Part shown: positions 31,501 through 42,417 of the stretch, piece after piece | Layout: each line of letters opens with the position of its first letter | Position numbering within the stretch: position 1 is the first letter of the stretch | Assembly (NCBI GenBank): GCA_013076295.1 | Contig: RQOL01000616.1 | Coordinates: 2,880,392-2,944,391 of the forward strand | Direction: 5' to 3' | Source of the DNA: Sanderia malayensis | Lineage: Eukaryota > Cnidaria > Scyphozoa > Semaeostomeae > Pelagiidae | DNA: 64,000 bases | Notes under the pieces: generated by a model | Databases searched by the model: none | The model's input: only the letters and a program-made list of their open reading frames with translations | Told to the model about the DNA's origin: nothing | Position numbers and translations under genes: made by a program

Positions 31501-33765
31501 AAGTTAATAACAGTCTAGAAGAAGAGCAAAATGAAACGGTAAGTTTTTACCTATGTTTATTTCGTGTAGTGTAATTAATATGTTGTCAATCAATAGCTCT
31601 TCATAATATATATATGCCCATTTCTCTCTACACCTTATCTCTGTTCAGGATGATGTTAAAAGACAAAATTACAAGACCCTTTGCAAAGCTATGACGTTAT
31701 CAATATGTTATGCTGCTAATATTGGTGGAACAGGGACACTTACAGGCACAACACCGCAGCAAATTTTAGCTGGCCAATTGACAGAGTAAGAAATGTTGCT
31801 ACATGGCAAAATATCATGTTATACTTCAAATATTTATTCTCCTCTAACACAACATGATGCTATACATCATGGCATTTCTCTTTTAAGTGTTTTTAAAGAT
31901 GGTCCTGGTATGTCATTTCTTCTATGGACATTGTATGCACTTCCAGAAATGCTGCTATTTCTTTTCATTGCATGGATTTATTTGCAAACAGTTTTTTTTG
32001 GAATAAGGTATTTACTTGTAACAATATATTATCAATTAATTTATAAAAGTCACGATAATGAATTTTCGAATATTGACTCAAATATAACGTGAGTATTAGT
32101 AACGTTGATTAGTAAATAATTTCTATCAGATGGAAACATATTTGCTGTTGTTTTCGACGGAAGAAGAGAAATTCTCTAAAAGGCAACGATGTTTATACGG
32201 TGATGAAAAAGCAATACGCCGATTTAGGACCAATGTCGTAAGGAATTCTTATACCGATAATATACCCGCATTATTTTAGATTGTTTTATATTTATTAAAG
32301 AAAGTCATTGTGTATTTGATTTTCCATTTTCAAGGTTTGCTGAAAAAGTGGTCCTATGTCATTTTGTTGCCCTTGTATTGTGCTGGATTTTCAGAGATCC
32401 TAAATTCATTCCAGGATGGGGAGCTCTATTTCCTATGGGGTTTGTCTAATTTTGCAGATGGTACCTCTTATTTACATACGCCAATTATAATAAGCAATAT
32501 TTGCAATAATAATTGAAAATTTATTCTCTTAGGAAGAGAAGTTACGTCAGTGATTCAACGGCTGGTGTCATAATCTGTTTTTCGATGTTTGTTTTTCCAT
32601 CTGTCAGACCCCAGATATTCGGAGGATCAAGAAATCCAAGTAAGTAACATCGTGTTAATATGAAATAATATTTTTCAGGATTCCTCGTGATTTTGGCTTC
32701 ATTGCACAATATAGAATATTTTCCTTATATTATTGCGTGAATATTTTGGCTTTTGTTTCATTAATTTGCTTGCGTATGCAATTACCAATTCAGAGCCCCA
32801 CACAACAATTCTTGAATGGAAATATGCCCAATCAAAATTTCCATGGAACGTTACAATTCTATTAGGAAGTGGTTTTGCGATTGCTAAAGCATGTGAAGTA
32901 TGTATTGTTGAATTTAACCAAGAATATTCGACAGAGATATTTTCTAATGATAATGAAAATAACCACAGGTTTCTATTTTAGCATTCTGGATTATCAATTT
33001 GGCTTGGTTGTCAACTATCAGGACTTAAGTCAATACCAGATTTTGTGATTGTTTTGATAATATGCATATTACTGACGTTTCTCACTGAATTCACGTCGAA
33101 TACAGCCACGGCTACAATTCTTTTACCCGTTCTCGCTTCGTTGGTAGGTTTATATTATATGTCACACACACCATGGTATTTTCTATGATATTAAACTTTC
33201 TATGTTATAATCATCAGTTGATTTGCAATGTTTCCCATGGTTCTGTAGTTAATAATTTTTAATGGGTTATTTCCTCTGTTGTGATCAATTACATGATTTT
33301 GATTTGAATTCAATTTCAATTGCAGGCTCAAAGTATTCAAATTCATCCATATTACTTAATGGTCCCTGCTGCAGTATGTGCTTCATTTGCGTTTATGTTA
33401 CCCATTGCTGGACCATCGAATGCAATTGTTTTTTCTACTGGTAGAATAACAATAACTGATATGGTATGATATGACGAAATTTGAGTTTTCTGTTATTGAT
33501 TATTTTTATACTTTCGATATGAATTAAGAAATATAATATGTATTTTCAGATGAAGGCAGGTTTTGCAATGAACATAATTGGAATACTCGTGGTAACATTA
33601 TGCATCAATACTTATGGAAAATCTTACTTCAATTTAAGTCAATATCCAAGTTGGGCTTTGTCTGCAACCAAGGGAGTGCAATGTGCACAAGTCTTGGCAT
33701 CCACTGCGAGCCCAGCAAACATGACTACACATTCAACTTTTGTTTCCAACGTGACAAACTTTTAA
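28582..33765 (+). CDS. SLC13 family sodium/dicarboxylate (or sulfate, citrate) cotransporter
   Basis: Thirteen exons with consistent phase: 28582-28704, 30352-30617, 30863-31123, 31466-31538, 31649-31785, 31888-32007, 32130-32237, 32335-32439, 32533-32639, 32794-32897, 32982-33143, 33326-33463, 33550-33765. They give 639 residues. Family hallmarks in order: the N-terminal helix [38 protein letters not shown], the first sodium motif as [10 protein letters not shown], an acidic cytosolic loop, [32 protein letters not shown] (second SNT motif), [12 protein letters not shown] and MNIIG. The C-terminal tail has NMT and NVT sequons, as in the family. The protein is a plasma-membrane importer of di- or tricarboxylates or sulfate driven by sodium; the substrate cannot be read from the sequence. 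The first SNT motif has Thr for Ser. The large first intron carries repeats. Confidence 0.93.
28983..29303 (-). repeat. interspersed repeat family X, uninterrupted copy (empty site)
   Basis: This is the reverse complement of the repeat split at 2867/6197. At 29103-29104 it has a single TA exactly where the 3.3 kb transposon sits in the other copy. It lies in intron 1 of the SLC13 gene. Confidence 0.9.
29390..29814. mobile_element. 425 bp MITE in SLC13 intron 1
   Basis: Perfect 24 bp terminal inverted repeats begin ACACTCTTTTCTTTTTATAA at 29390, with the complement ending at 29814. The interior repeats 'gaggctcaaaat' and related phrases. There is no ORF of note and no clear target duplication. 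Confidence 0.8.
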
Positions 33766-34509
33766 TACGTTGTGTTGTCCATTGTCTTAATTTTTCATCA
33801 ACGCTATTTTTTCTCTGCTGTTTCTTTTAATTTTAATTTGTAATATAGGAAACGGCTTGGTTGCTGCGCTTATAATTCATGATTAGTTATAAAAAGAGAA
33901 CTCTAATTCATGAATAGTTGATTATTTTTAATGAAGTCTCCAAAAAACCACTCCAGTTTGTGTATTTTCAGTTGGAGATGGAGATCGGTGGCCATATAAA
34001 TTAAAATTTTGGTTAAGACCGATCTCCGTCTACCTACAGACCAATTATTTAAAAAAAGAACTCCATGTGAAAAATCTTTTCACAAAGTTTTTTCAGAGCA
34101 ATTCTTCTTCGCTAACGTGGTGCCCATGAGACTTGACACCTGACTGACACAAGCACAGCCGAGAACAATTAAAGTTATCGTTCTGGGTTTGCATATATTT
34201 TTTTCTTTTACTCTAATGCTTCGATGTTCTACCTAATTACAAGGTATACCAGTAACATAATAATAAGAAAACCGAACTCTTTTAATATCAATATATATTA
34301 AATGGGTGGTCGTGAAATTTCCAAAGTTATTGTGCAAAGTCAATGTGCAAAGTACATAAACATTGAATCGAGGCTTGCATTTCATCAAGCCTCGATTCAA
34401 TGTTTGTTGTTGACCACGTGCTTCGATTTGATGAAAAAAGAAATGATGGAGTTTCTCGAAATTTGTTGATGTAAAACTTAAGCATTGAGAAGATAAGAAG
34501 TGGTACATA
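33766..34509. other. intergenic region between SLC13 and SF3B4
   Basis: It contains a perfect hairpin at 34359-34404 and a looser inverted repeat around 33978-34029 (gatcggt / accgatc). No gene is seen. SF3B4 transcription presumably starts in its right part. Confidence 0.5.
34359..34404. repeat. perfect 19-bp-stem hairpin upstream of SF3B4
   Basis: AACATTGAATCGAGGCTTG at 34359-34377 is followed by an 8-base loop and its exact reverse complement at 34386-34404. It lies about 105 bp before the SF3B4 start codon. Confidence 0.88.
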
Positions 34510-37126
34510 ATGGCAGGACCGATACAAGAAAGAAATCAAGGTTTGCTCAATTGTTAAGATCAATTAATTTCAGACAAGAAACCAATCTGTTCTTTAAGGC
34601 TGCTAGGCCATTCGACTCCTTCCTCGGCCTTCTTTTCTTTACTTTGTGTGACTCGGTCTTTTGTTCACGACGTTGTAACCAACTAATTCGTGGTTGTAAA
34701 TGTATTAAGTAATTTTGCACTGAACAAAATGGTGATGTGTAATAATGCTTGTTTATTGACTTATTAAGCTGCACAAAACAGTTTGAAAATGAAATAAATA
34801 AACAAAATATTAATTTGACTTAAGTTTGCTGTTCTTATATTTGACAACCAAAAATAGAATGTATAGGGTGATAGGAAGGGACGAATTTATGTTGCTAGTG
34901 GTGAGTTATTTCAAGAGCCATTACAAAGTTTACCACTACTCCCTCTGTATGATGGCTAGCTACACAACTTCTTGTGCATAGCTTGGTCATTTTTGTTGCC
35001 CCAGAATTTGAATATAGACTACCTAAACAATCTGTAAATTTAATTCTATTCTTAATATCATCCATTTTATTATTTTATTAAGATGCAACTGTCTATGTTG
35101 GAAACTTGGATGATAAAGCATCAGAACCATTACTCTGGGAGCTATTTCTACAAGCTGGACCTGTTGGTATGAAATATGATTTTATTTTGGAATTATTTTC
35201 TGCTTTGTTTCTACTTGAACCTGATGAAGCAAACTTGATGGGCTGACGTCAGCCATCAGCCATATTGGAATTGATTTCAGATATGGATAGCTGTGCATTG
35301 TGCATGTTATTAACCATGTGTGAAATTATGATTGCCATTATGATTGATTTTAGTGAATGTTCACATGCCAAAAGATAGAATAACACAGGCACACCAAGGT
35401 TATGGTTTTATAGAATTTATGGGCGAAGAGGATGCTGATTATGCAATAAAAATTATGAATATGATAAAAGTATATGGGAAGCCAATACGTGTTAATAAGG
35501 TGGGAGCTCATAGCTTGTAGCAACACATCACTCACATACTGCAGCACTCACATTGTCAGTTTAACTGGGAATGGTATTTTTTCTTTATTTTATTTTACTT
35601 TAGGCATCTGCACACAATAAGAATCTTGATGTTGGTGCTAATGTTTTCATTGGTAATCTTGATCCAGAAATTGATGAGAAGTTACTATATGATACTTTCT
35701 CTGCATTTGGTGTAATTTTACAGACACCTAAGGTGGGTACTGATAAGCAATGTTAGAAAACGAGAATGTGATTAGAGCCTGTAATTGGTTTTGGTAATGG
35801 TTTTGGAGATCAAAGTAATATGTTTGAATTTTTTTGCAGATAATGCGTGATCCAGAGACAGGAAATTCCAAAGGATTTGCTTTTATTAACTTTGCAAGTT
35901 TTGCAGCATCGGATGCAGCAATTGAGGCAATGAATGGGCAATATCTTTCTAATCGACCTATCAGTGTATCATATGCATTTAAGAAAGATTCAAAAGGAGA
36001 ACGTCACGGATCTGCTGCAGGTATTTCACAGTGAATAATCTTCCTTTATTGTGATTATAATTATGTTATTGCGTTGTTTATCTGATCTCTTTTCATGTGA
36101 TATTTGGTATTTGTCCTTAGAGCGTTTATTGGCTTCACAAAATCCACTGAGTCAAACTGATAGACCTCATCAATTATTTGCTGATGCACCACCCATTCAA
36201 CAAATGATGCCAAATGATATGCCTCGTGGTATTCCACGTATGCCTTTACAACATTCATTGCAACAAGGCAATCCATGTGAGTTTTAGCACTTGGTATTAT
36301 ATTTTTAGCAGGCTCACTAACAACTTGATCAAATTCAATAATGATTACTTTCAGTGCCACTTCAAGGGATGCCATTGCCTGGTATCATGCACCAATACCC
36401 TGGTATGCCAACATCACAACAACCATTTAATCCATTTACTGGCACTGGTTCTCATTTTCTTCCTCCTCAACCTGGATTTATGCCAGATGGCTCAATGTCC
36501 ATGCCCATGCCTCCAGGTTCAGGACCAAGGCAGGCAACCTTATCGTCTCCAAGAACAATGATGGTAGTTAATTACTTTATTAATTACCAAAATAAATCTC
36601 ATCCATCTTCAAAGTTTAAATGAAAGTATTGATGGCAAGTATTTTATTTTTGAGTTTTCTATTTTTAGCCTGGTGGACATCTTGCTCCACCAATGCCCCC
36701 TGTCGGGTTGCCACACCAAGATCAACCAGTAGATCAAAGCCAGTCTGGCTCCAATACAAATGGATCATTTATAAATTCAGATGGATATTCAGGATCATCA
36801 AATGATATGACAGGAAATTTTCGGCCATTTAATCAGTTTGATACATCTTCAAGTGGAGGTTTTGGTCCAATGCATGGTCCAATGGGACAACGGTTTGGCA
36901 CCATGTATGGAGGATCAAATCTCCAAAACCCTGATCAATTTGGAATGATGCAGATGCGTAAGCATAAATCATTTGCCATATCATTAAATTAAATACAAAA
37001 TTAATTGTATTTTACATTGGATACAAAGTATTAATTTTGTTTCTTATCTTTATTGAAGCTCATGACCAATCATCGGTAAGACCACGACAACAACAACCTC
37101 CTTTACCACCACCACCACGACATTGA
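34510..37126 (+). CDS. SF3B4: splicing factor 3b subunit 4 (SF3B4/SAP49)
   Basis: Nine in-phase exons: 34510-34540, 35083-35166, 35354-35499, 35604-35732, 35840-36020, 36121-36276, 36355-36563, 36669-36957, 37059-37126. They give 430 residues, close to the vertebrate length. Two RRM domains are clear: [20 protein letters not shown] with RNP1 GYGFIEF, and [20 protein letters not shown] with RNP1 GFAFINF. After [20 protein letters not shown] the tail is rich in Pro, Met and Gly, ending in a polyproline run. SF3B4 is a U2 snRNP component that contacts pre-mRNA upstream of the branch point. RRM sequence is nearly that of vertebrates, so the gene is functional. A polyadenylation signal aataaa is near 37260. 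Confidence 0.97.
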
Positions 37127-37519
37127 TGTTGATATCTGCTCGGACATATGATCACAATTAGATACTTTATTATTTTGACCTTTTCTATTCTTGTTATTTA
37201 ATGTATCATTGATCTACATTAATTTCAAATACTCTGTCTTCTTAATCCTTTCGTTTGTTAATAAAGCAAGATACTTGAGATTTTATTACACTCCTAATGA
37301 TTCCCATTCCTTATGATATATGTTGTATGTATCGCTGCTGTATGCATATCAGGCAGAAAAATACCTTTATAACGACACATGAAAGAAGAATCACTGCAGA
37401 CAATCTGAAATTCACTGTATTGTGCTACCGTATTTCAAGATTTCAACGTATTTGACGCATGTCTAAATATACGCGAGAGCAGTTGGTCCTATTCGTTGTT
37501 TATGGTTAAGTTGAAAGTT

Positions 37520-37817
37520 TGACAACGCATGCGTATATTAACTGTTTCCCGCGTGTGTTTGATAACCCAAGCTCCACTTGATTTTTAAGCACGTAATTTT
37601 ACTTTGGTGACCATTGCCCGTGTCAAATGCCACTGGGAATTTCTTCACTTTTGCTCATGGAATGCCGATCTCGAAATGTTTTGAATTAGAGATTAGTAAT
37701 TGGCAAAGCGACAAAACATGGGAGCTTTAGTGGCTGCTCGACACGTGGCATAGGTTCCCCCGGGGAAGATAGAGTTTCGCCGTTTTTTGGCGAAATTTTA
37801 TTGGAACCGGGTAATTT
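37520..37817 (+). repeat. interspersed repeat family Y, copy 2
   Basis: Same family as 14056-14357, same orientation, same right end 'ggaaccgggtaatt'. A 125-codon frame that starts inside it is not treated as a gene. Confidence 0.85.
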
Positions 37818-38598
37818 CAAAAAATCTTAAATCAAGTTTCCAAGTTTATCAACATTTGTATTTATTTAGTGAAATACTCAAGGCACATCCGAAACTGTCC
37901 GTAAAAGAGTTTCGTGACATGAGCAAAACGGTCAACAACTCTTGCGTGGAAGTTTTTGATGCAGCACTTGTTGGTGCGCAATCTTACCTAAATCATCCTC
38001 AATGTTCATGCTGTAGTATTTTACACGAGGGAGCTCTTAAGGAACGCATGCGTCAAATTAACAATTTTTCAATGGCCGACCCAATGATTTCATATGATAG
38101 ATGGGGAAGGGGGATCACTTCCTCCCTCCTTTTCAGTCCCATGAATTTCATTGCTGCTGCGTAGCGAAGCGTCTGCGCAGCAGAATATAATCGAGTCCTT
38201 CTCGAAAAAAAATCTTGTGAGGTAGATAAAAATGTATAGGCACCGGAAAACTGTTGTACCTTCATTATGTATTTTATTGCATTGTATTGAAAATAATCCG
38301 GGTCCAAAAAATTCTGACTTCAGGTTTCAAATTGTTGATGATTGTGTGCATTTAATTTAGTCTTCTTTTTAATCTGGGGTTTTTTACATTTATTCCTGTG
38401 TTGCTCTTTTTTTGTTTCATGGTGAAATCACATCAACAAAGATTTGAATATTATTTTGATTTTCAAACTGAGCGTACCCTCTAATTTGCTGCAATTTATT
38501 ATTGTTGAACTATTAGGTCATGTAGTCCTACGTCATGCATACTCCTGTGCAGTAACCTATAAATGACACTGCGCATACACGCCCACCTTTAGGGCACT
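37818..38598. other. intergenic region without a supported gene
   Basis: It holds an open frame (to 38164) with some protein-like composition but no start codon outside the repeat and no splice support. A duplicated 'cgtcatgcatactcc' brackets the telomere-like stretch (about 38530 and 38658). Confidence 0.4.
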
Positions 38599-38628
38599 CT
38601 AACCCTAATCCTAACCCTAACACTAACC
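38599..38628. repeat. short interstitial telomere-like stretch
   Basis: A 30 bp run of CTAACC, CTAATC and CTAACA units, imperfect (CCCTAA)n. It is the C-rich complement of the TTAGGG animal telomere repeat and lies 50 bp before a satellite array. Confidence 0.7.
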
Positions 38629-38674
38629 GATACACCATACAGTTTCAGTAGCATTACGTCATGCATACTCCGCC

Positions 38675-39657
38675 ATTAAACTTTCTATCATATATGAAGT
38701 AAGTAGTGAAAAATTCAAATTTTGAAATAGACTGAAAAATGACTCACCAGGAGTTGAATTATACGGAATAGGTCCTACTTATCACGTTGAAACAATTCCC
38801 AGCTTTCTAGGAGTAATGGTTGGTGGACCCAGATTTCCCGCGGATAGCTATTTAACTTTCAATCATACATGAAGTAGGTACTGGAAAAATCAAATTTTGA
38901 AATAGACTGAAAAATGACTCACAAGGAGTCGAATTATACTAAATAGGTCACGTTGATCACGTTGAGACAATTTCCAGCTCTCTAGGAGTAATGGTTCTAA
39001 GACCCATTTTGCCCGCGGATAGCTATTTAAACTTTCTATCATACATGAAGTAGGCACTGAAAAAGTCAAATTTTGAAATAGACTGAAAAATGACTCACAA
39101 GGAGTCGAATTATACTAAATAGGTCCTACTGATCACGTTGAGACAATTCCCAGCTCTCTAGGAGTAATGGTTCTACGACCCATGTTGCCCGCGGGTAGCT
39201 ATTTAAACTTTCTATCATACATGAAGTAGGTACTGAAAAAGTCAAATATTGAAATAGACTGAAAAATGACTCACAAGGAGTCGAATTATACTAAATAGGT
39301 CCTACTGATCACGTTGAGACAACTCCCAGCTCTCTAGGAGTAATGGTTCTACGACCCATTTTGCCCGCGGATAGCTATTTAAACTTTCTATCATAGCTAC
39401 ATGAAGTAGGCACTGAAAAAGTCAAATTTTGAAATAGACTGAAAAATGACTCACAAGGAGTCAAATTATACTAAATAGGTCCTACTGATCACGTTGAGAC
39501 AATTCCCAGCTCTCTAGGAGTAATGGTTCTACGACCCATTTTGCCCGCGGATAGCTATTTAAACTTTCTATCATAGCTACATGAAGTAGGCACTGAAAAA
39601 GTCAAATTTTGAAATAGACTGAAAAATGACTCACAAGGAGTCGAATTATACTAAATA
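38675..39657. repeat. satellite C, array 2 (about 177 bp units)
   Basis: About five and a half copies of the same unit as 18075-18613, with 'ctatcata...catgaagtag' starting near 38682, 38860, 39032, 39209, 39384 and 39563. The last copies are nearly identical to each other, including a 'catagctacatg' variant in two of them, which indicates recent local amplification. The array stops in mid-unit at 39657. Confidence 0.94.
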
Positions 39658-40111
39658 ACCAAAGTCCCCCATCGCCCCCATCAGAACTGGGACCAACTGG
39701 AAATAAATTTTCTCCCTTACATGCTGTGAGCAAAATTTAATAAGCGCCCCTGCTGAATTAACCGCCCCTGCCGAATTAGCGCTCGTTTAAAATGTTGTTT
39801 TTAAATAAGCGCTAACTTCGTCATTTACGGTATATAAGAAATAACTCACCTTGTTTCGTCGTCTTTGTACCATCTTCAAGTTGTATTAATTATCTCATTG
39901 GCAAACAAACGAAGCTTGATATTTTGACGACAACGGCAATGCAATTCAATTGTAATTCAAGCGTTGTTATGGTATCAATGTTGTCCTGTTGCTAGCAGCA
40001 ATATCTTGTTGGCTATAAAGACAAGAAGTTCGACAATTCAGCTTCAGCAACAAAACAAGCAAGAGAGTGGTGACAAATAGAACTAAGACTGTCTTGAATA
40101 ATAACAGCAAC
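39658..40111. other. RIBC2 upstream region
   Basis: Single-copy-looking sequence with a repeated 'cgcccctgc(t/c)gaatta' phrase near 39745-39780. It presumably includes the RIBC2 promoter and 5' untranslated region. Confidence 0.45.
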
Positions 40112-41818
40112 ATGTATAAACTTGATCTTCCTGTGGATATGAAAGAAAATGCTTCTATAGAAAGGCGAAAGCAGAGAGAGTTTGAGAGACAATCAAGAAT
40201 CTTCAATGCAAAAGTTCGCACTATTGGGGTAAGAAAAAAGGCCAACATTCAAAACCATGTTTTGATGCGATTTGATTTGATTCTTAATACTAGAAAAAGA
40301 CGTATATTCTACACAGAAATGTGTTACTATTAAATAATATTAATACATTTCAACTATAGGTTGATCTTCAAGCCCTTGAGCAGCAGGTTGCTGAAAGAAG
40401 ATGGGCAGAAGAACAAGAAAGGCGAAGGGACATCTCTTTTGGTAAATTACATTGCCTACTTGGAGCACCCTTTTTTATATCCAGTTCTGGATAAAATTAA
40501 GTGTTTAATATCCAGTTCTAGATAAAATTAAGTGTTAATAATTCAAATATGAGCAGAGGTATTTATCTTCTTTAGCCACAAATATGGTAAGAAATGATAA
40601 GATATGCACACTTCTTCAGAAGAGACAAGAAAATGATATTAAAGAATTGAACAGGCATCTAAATGAGTTTAGGAAAATTCATCAAACTCCTGAAAGTAGA
40701 AAGGAATGGGACTTGAATGATCCAGATGCTAAAAAGAAAGAAAAGGCAGCCAGAATTTCTGATGATGACCCAAGATGTGGAGTTTCTAGCTTACAAAAGT
40801 TTCTTGGTGAAGACTTGAATGAGAATGAGAGAAAGAAGCTCCAACAAGAACAAGTCAGGTAGGTTTTATTATTATGCCAGAGTTATCATGGTTACAAAAC
40901 TAGCATTAAAAATGTAGCAGTTAATATGACATAATTATTTGTATGTTAATTCAGAGAATGGTCAAAGCAACAAATATCTGAAAAATTACAAGAAGAAGCA
41001 AATTTACAACATGCAAAAAGAATGGGTGATTTAAAACAGATAGAAAATGATCAAAGAGCATTGCAATTGGCCAAAGCTGAGCAAGAATGCAGAAAAGCTA
41101 TTAATATTGCAACAAAAGATTTTAATAAGGCTTTGGCAAATGAAGCAATGGCAAAAAAGGATTTAGAAAAAAATCAAGAGGAAGATGACAATGAAACAGA
41201 GATATCAAACTGTATATTTGGAGATATGTTGACTGAGAATCCTTCAGTAGCTCAAAGTGCATTTGGAGCACACCGTGTCATCACAGATCGATGGAAAGGT
41301 ATGAGTCCAGCAGAATTAAATGAAATACGACATACACAAAATCAACAATTGCTAGAGAAAAAAGTAAGTCATATTCCTTTTTCAACTTTGGTCACTTTAC
41401 ATTATCATTGACTCATCCAATTATAAGTAATGCATTTTTTATCTGATTTGAAATTAAGATGTTGTTGGAAGAAGAAAGGCAGAGAAATGAGCAATGGGAG
41501 AGACAGTGTATTGCTCAGGCTAAAGCAGCTACTATCATGGAGAGACAACAAGAGAAATTAAGACAGGAGATTGCTAAGCAACAAGCAGAAGCTAATTTAA
41601 GACTTGCAGCTGAACAAAAGCAAAGGTATGCAAATTGTGGTTAATAATAATCTTGAGCAAACTAAAAATTGATAATAGCTTGGCAACATTTAAATGCAAT
41701 ACAATACCTCATTTTGTGGTATATTTTCTGTTTCAGATCTGATTACATGAAGAAGGAAGTTTACAGCAATCAGCCAACTGCAGCATTCTTTGAACAGTTT
41801 AACAAATCTAGCAGATGA
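40112..41818 (+). CDS. RIBC2: RIB43A domain coiled-coil protein (RIBC2)
   Basis: Six in-phase exons: 40112-40228, 40360-40441, 40576-40858, 40955-41363, 41459-41625, 41737-41818. They give 379 residues, the usual RIBC length. Landmarks are MYKLDLPVDMKENASIERR, RIFNAKVRTIGVDLQALEQQ, the long heptad-rich coiled coil, KFLGEDLNE, NPSVAQSAFGAHRVITDRWK and GMSPAEL, all typical of the RIB43A family. These proteins bind the inside of ciliary and flagellar doublet microtubules, so expression in ciliated cells or sperm is expected. All splice sites are GT-AG. Confidence 0.95.
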
Positions 41819-42417
41819 AAAGCATTCATAATGAGCTGCCTGACTACTTATTGTAAATTAATTATTTTATCATGTTTGGTTTGTAAAAAATTCAATGATT
41901 ATTTGCTTTATATAAACATATGTCCTTACTTTGCCTTTCAATACTTGTGTAAATGTCATCATTTGTTAATTTGTTGGTCTTTTTGATATTTCTTCATTGC
42001 AACATTGAATGGATATGTGAAATGGGCATTTTCATCATGTAAGATTTCTGTCTAAATCCCTCAGTTGTATTGCATCATAGTTTGTGATGCTTTATTATCA
42101 TCATTGGGACTTCGGACATTAATTTCTACTTTCCAACAAATCTGAATCTATGATGCATTATGATAAATTCACACAAGTTGTAATTTCAGCTTAGAATAGA
42201 GCATTCATTGCCATTCTCTTTCTACCATGCAATTCACATGATAATGAAAAATGCCTGCTTTATGAATCTAATACAACAAATACAAATTGGCAAATATATG
42301 GTTTGTCCTTGCGTTGTGTAGGTGCATACTTCATTGCAATTGCAATTTTAAATAGGTGAAATAATGAGCTGTACATAGTGCATTTTTACCAACAAGGTCA
42401 TAAAATCATGTGAGTTG
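41819..42417. other. 3' intergenic region between convergent RIBC2 and receptor genes
   Basis: AT-rich 3' untranslated and spacer sequence; nothing else is recognised. Confidence 0.5.

Noticed and set aside
34359..34404. microRNA precursor
   Set aside because: The 19-bp stem with 8-base loop is too short for a Drosha/Dicer substrate, and the flanks do not pair.
37787..38164. 125-codon ORF with protein-like stretch EILKAHPKLSVKEFRDM
   Set aside because: The frame begins within interspersed repeat Y without an ATG, has no splice support, and its motif is not recognised.
38599..38628. True telomere
   Set aside because: Only 30 bp, imperfect, and followed by satellite and several genes; it is interstitial.
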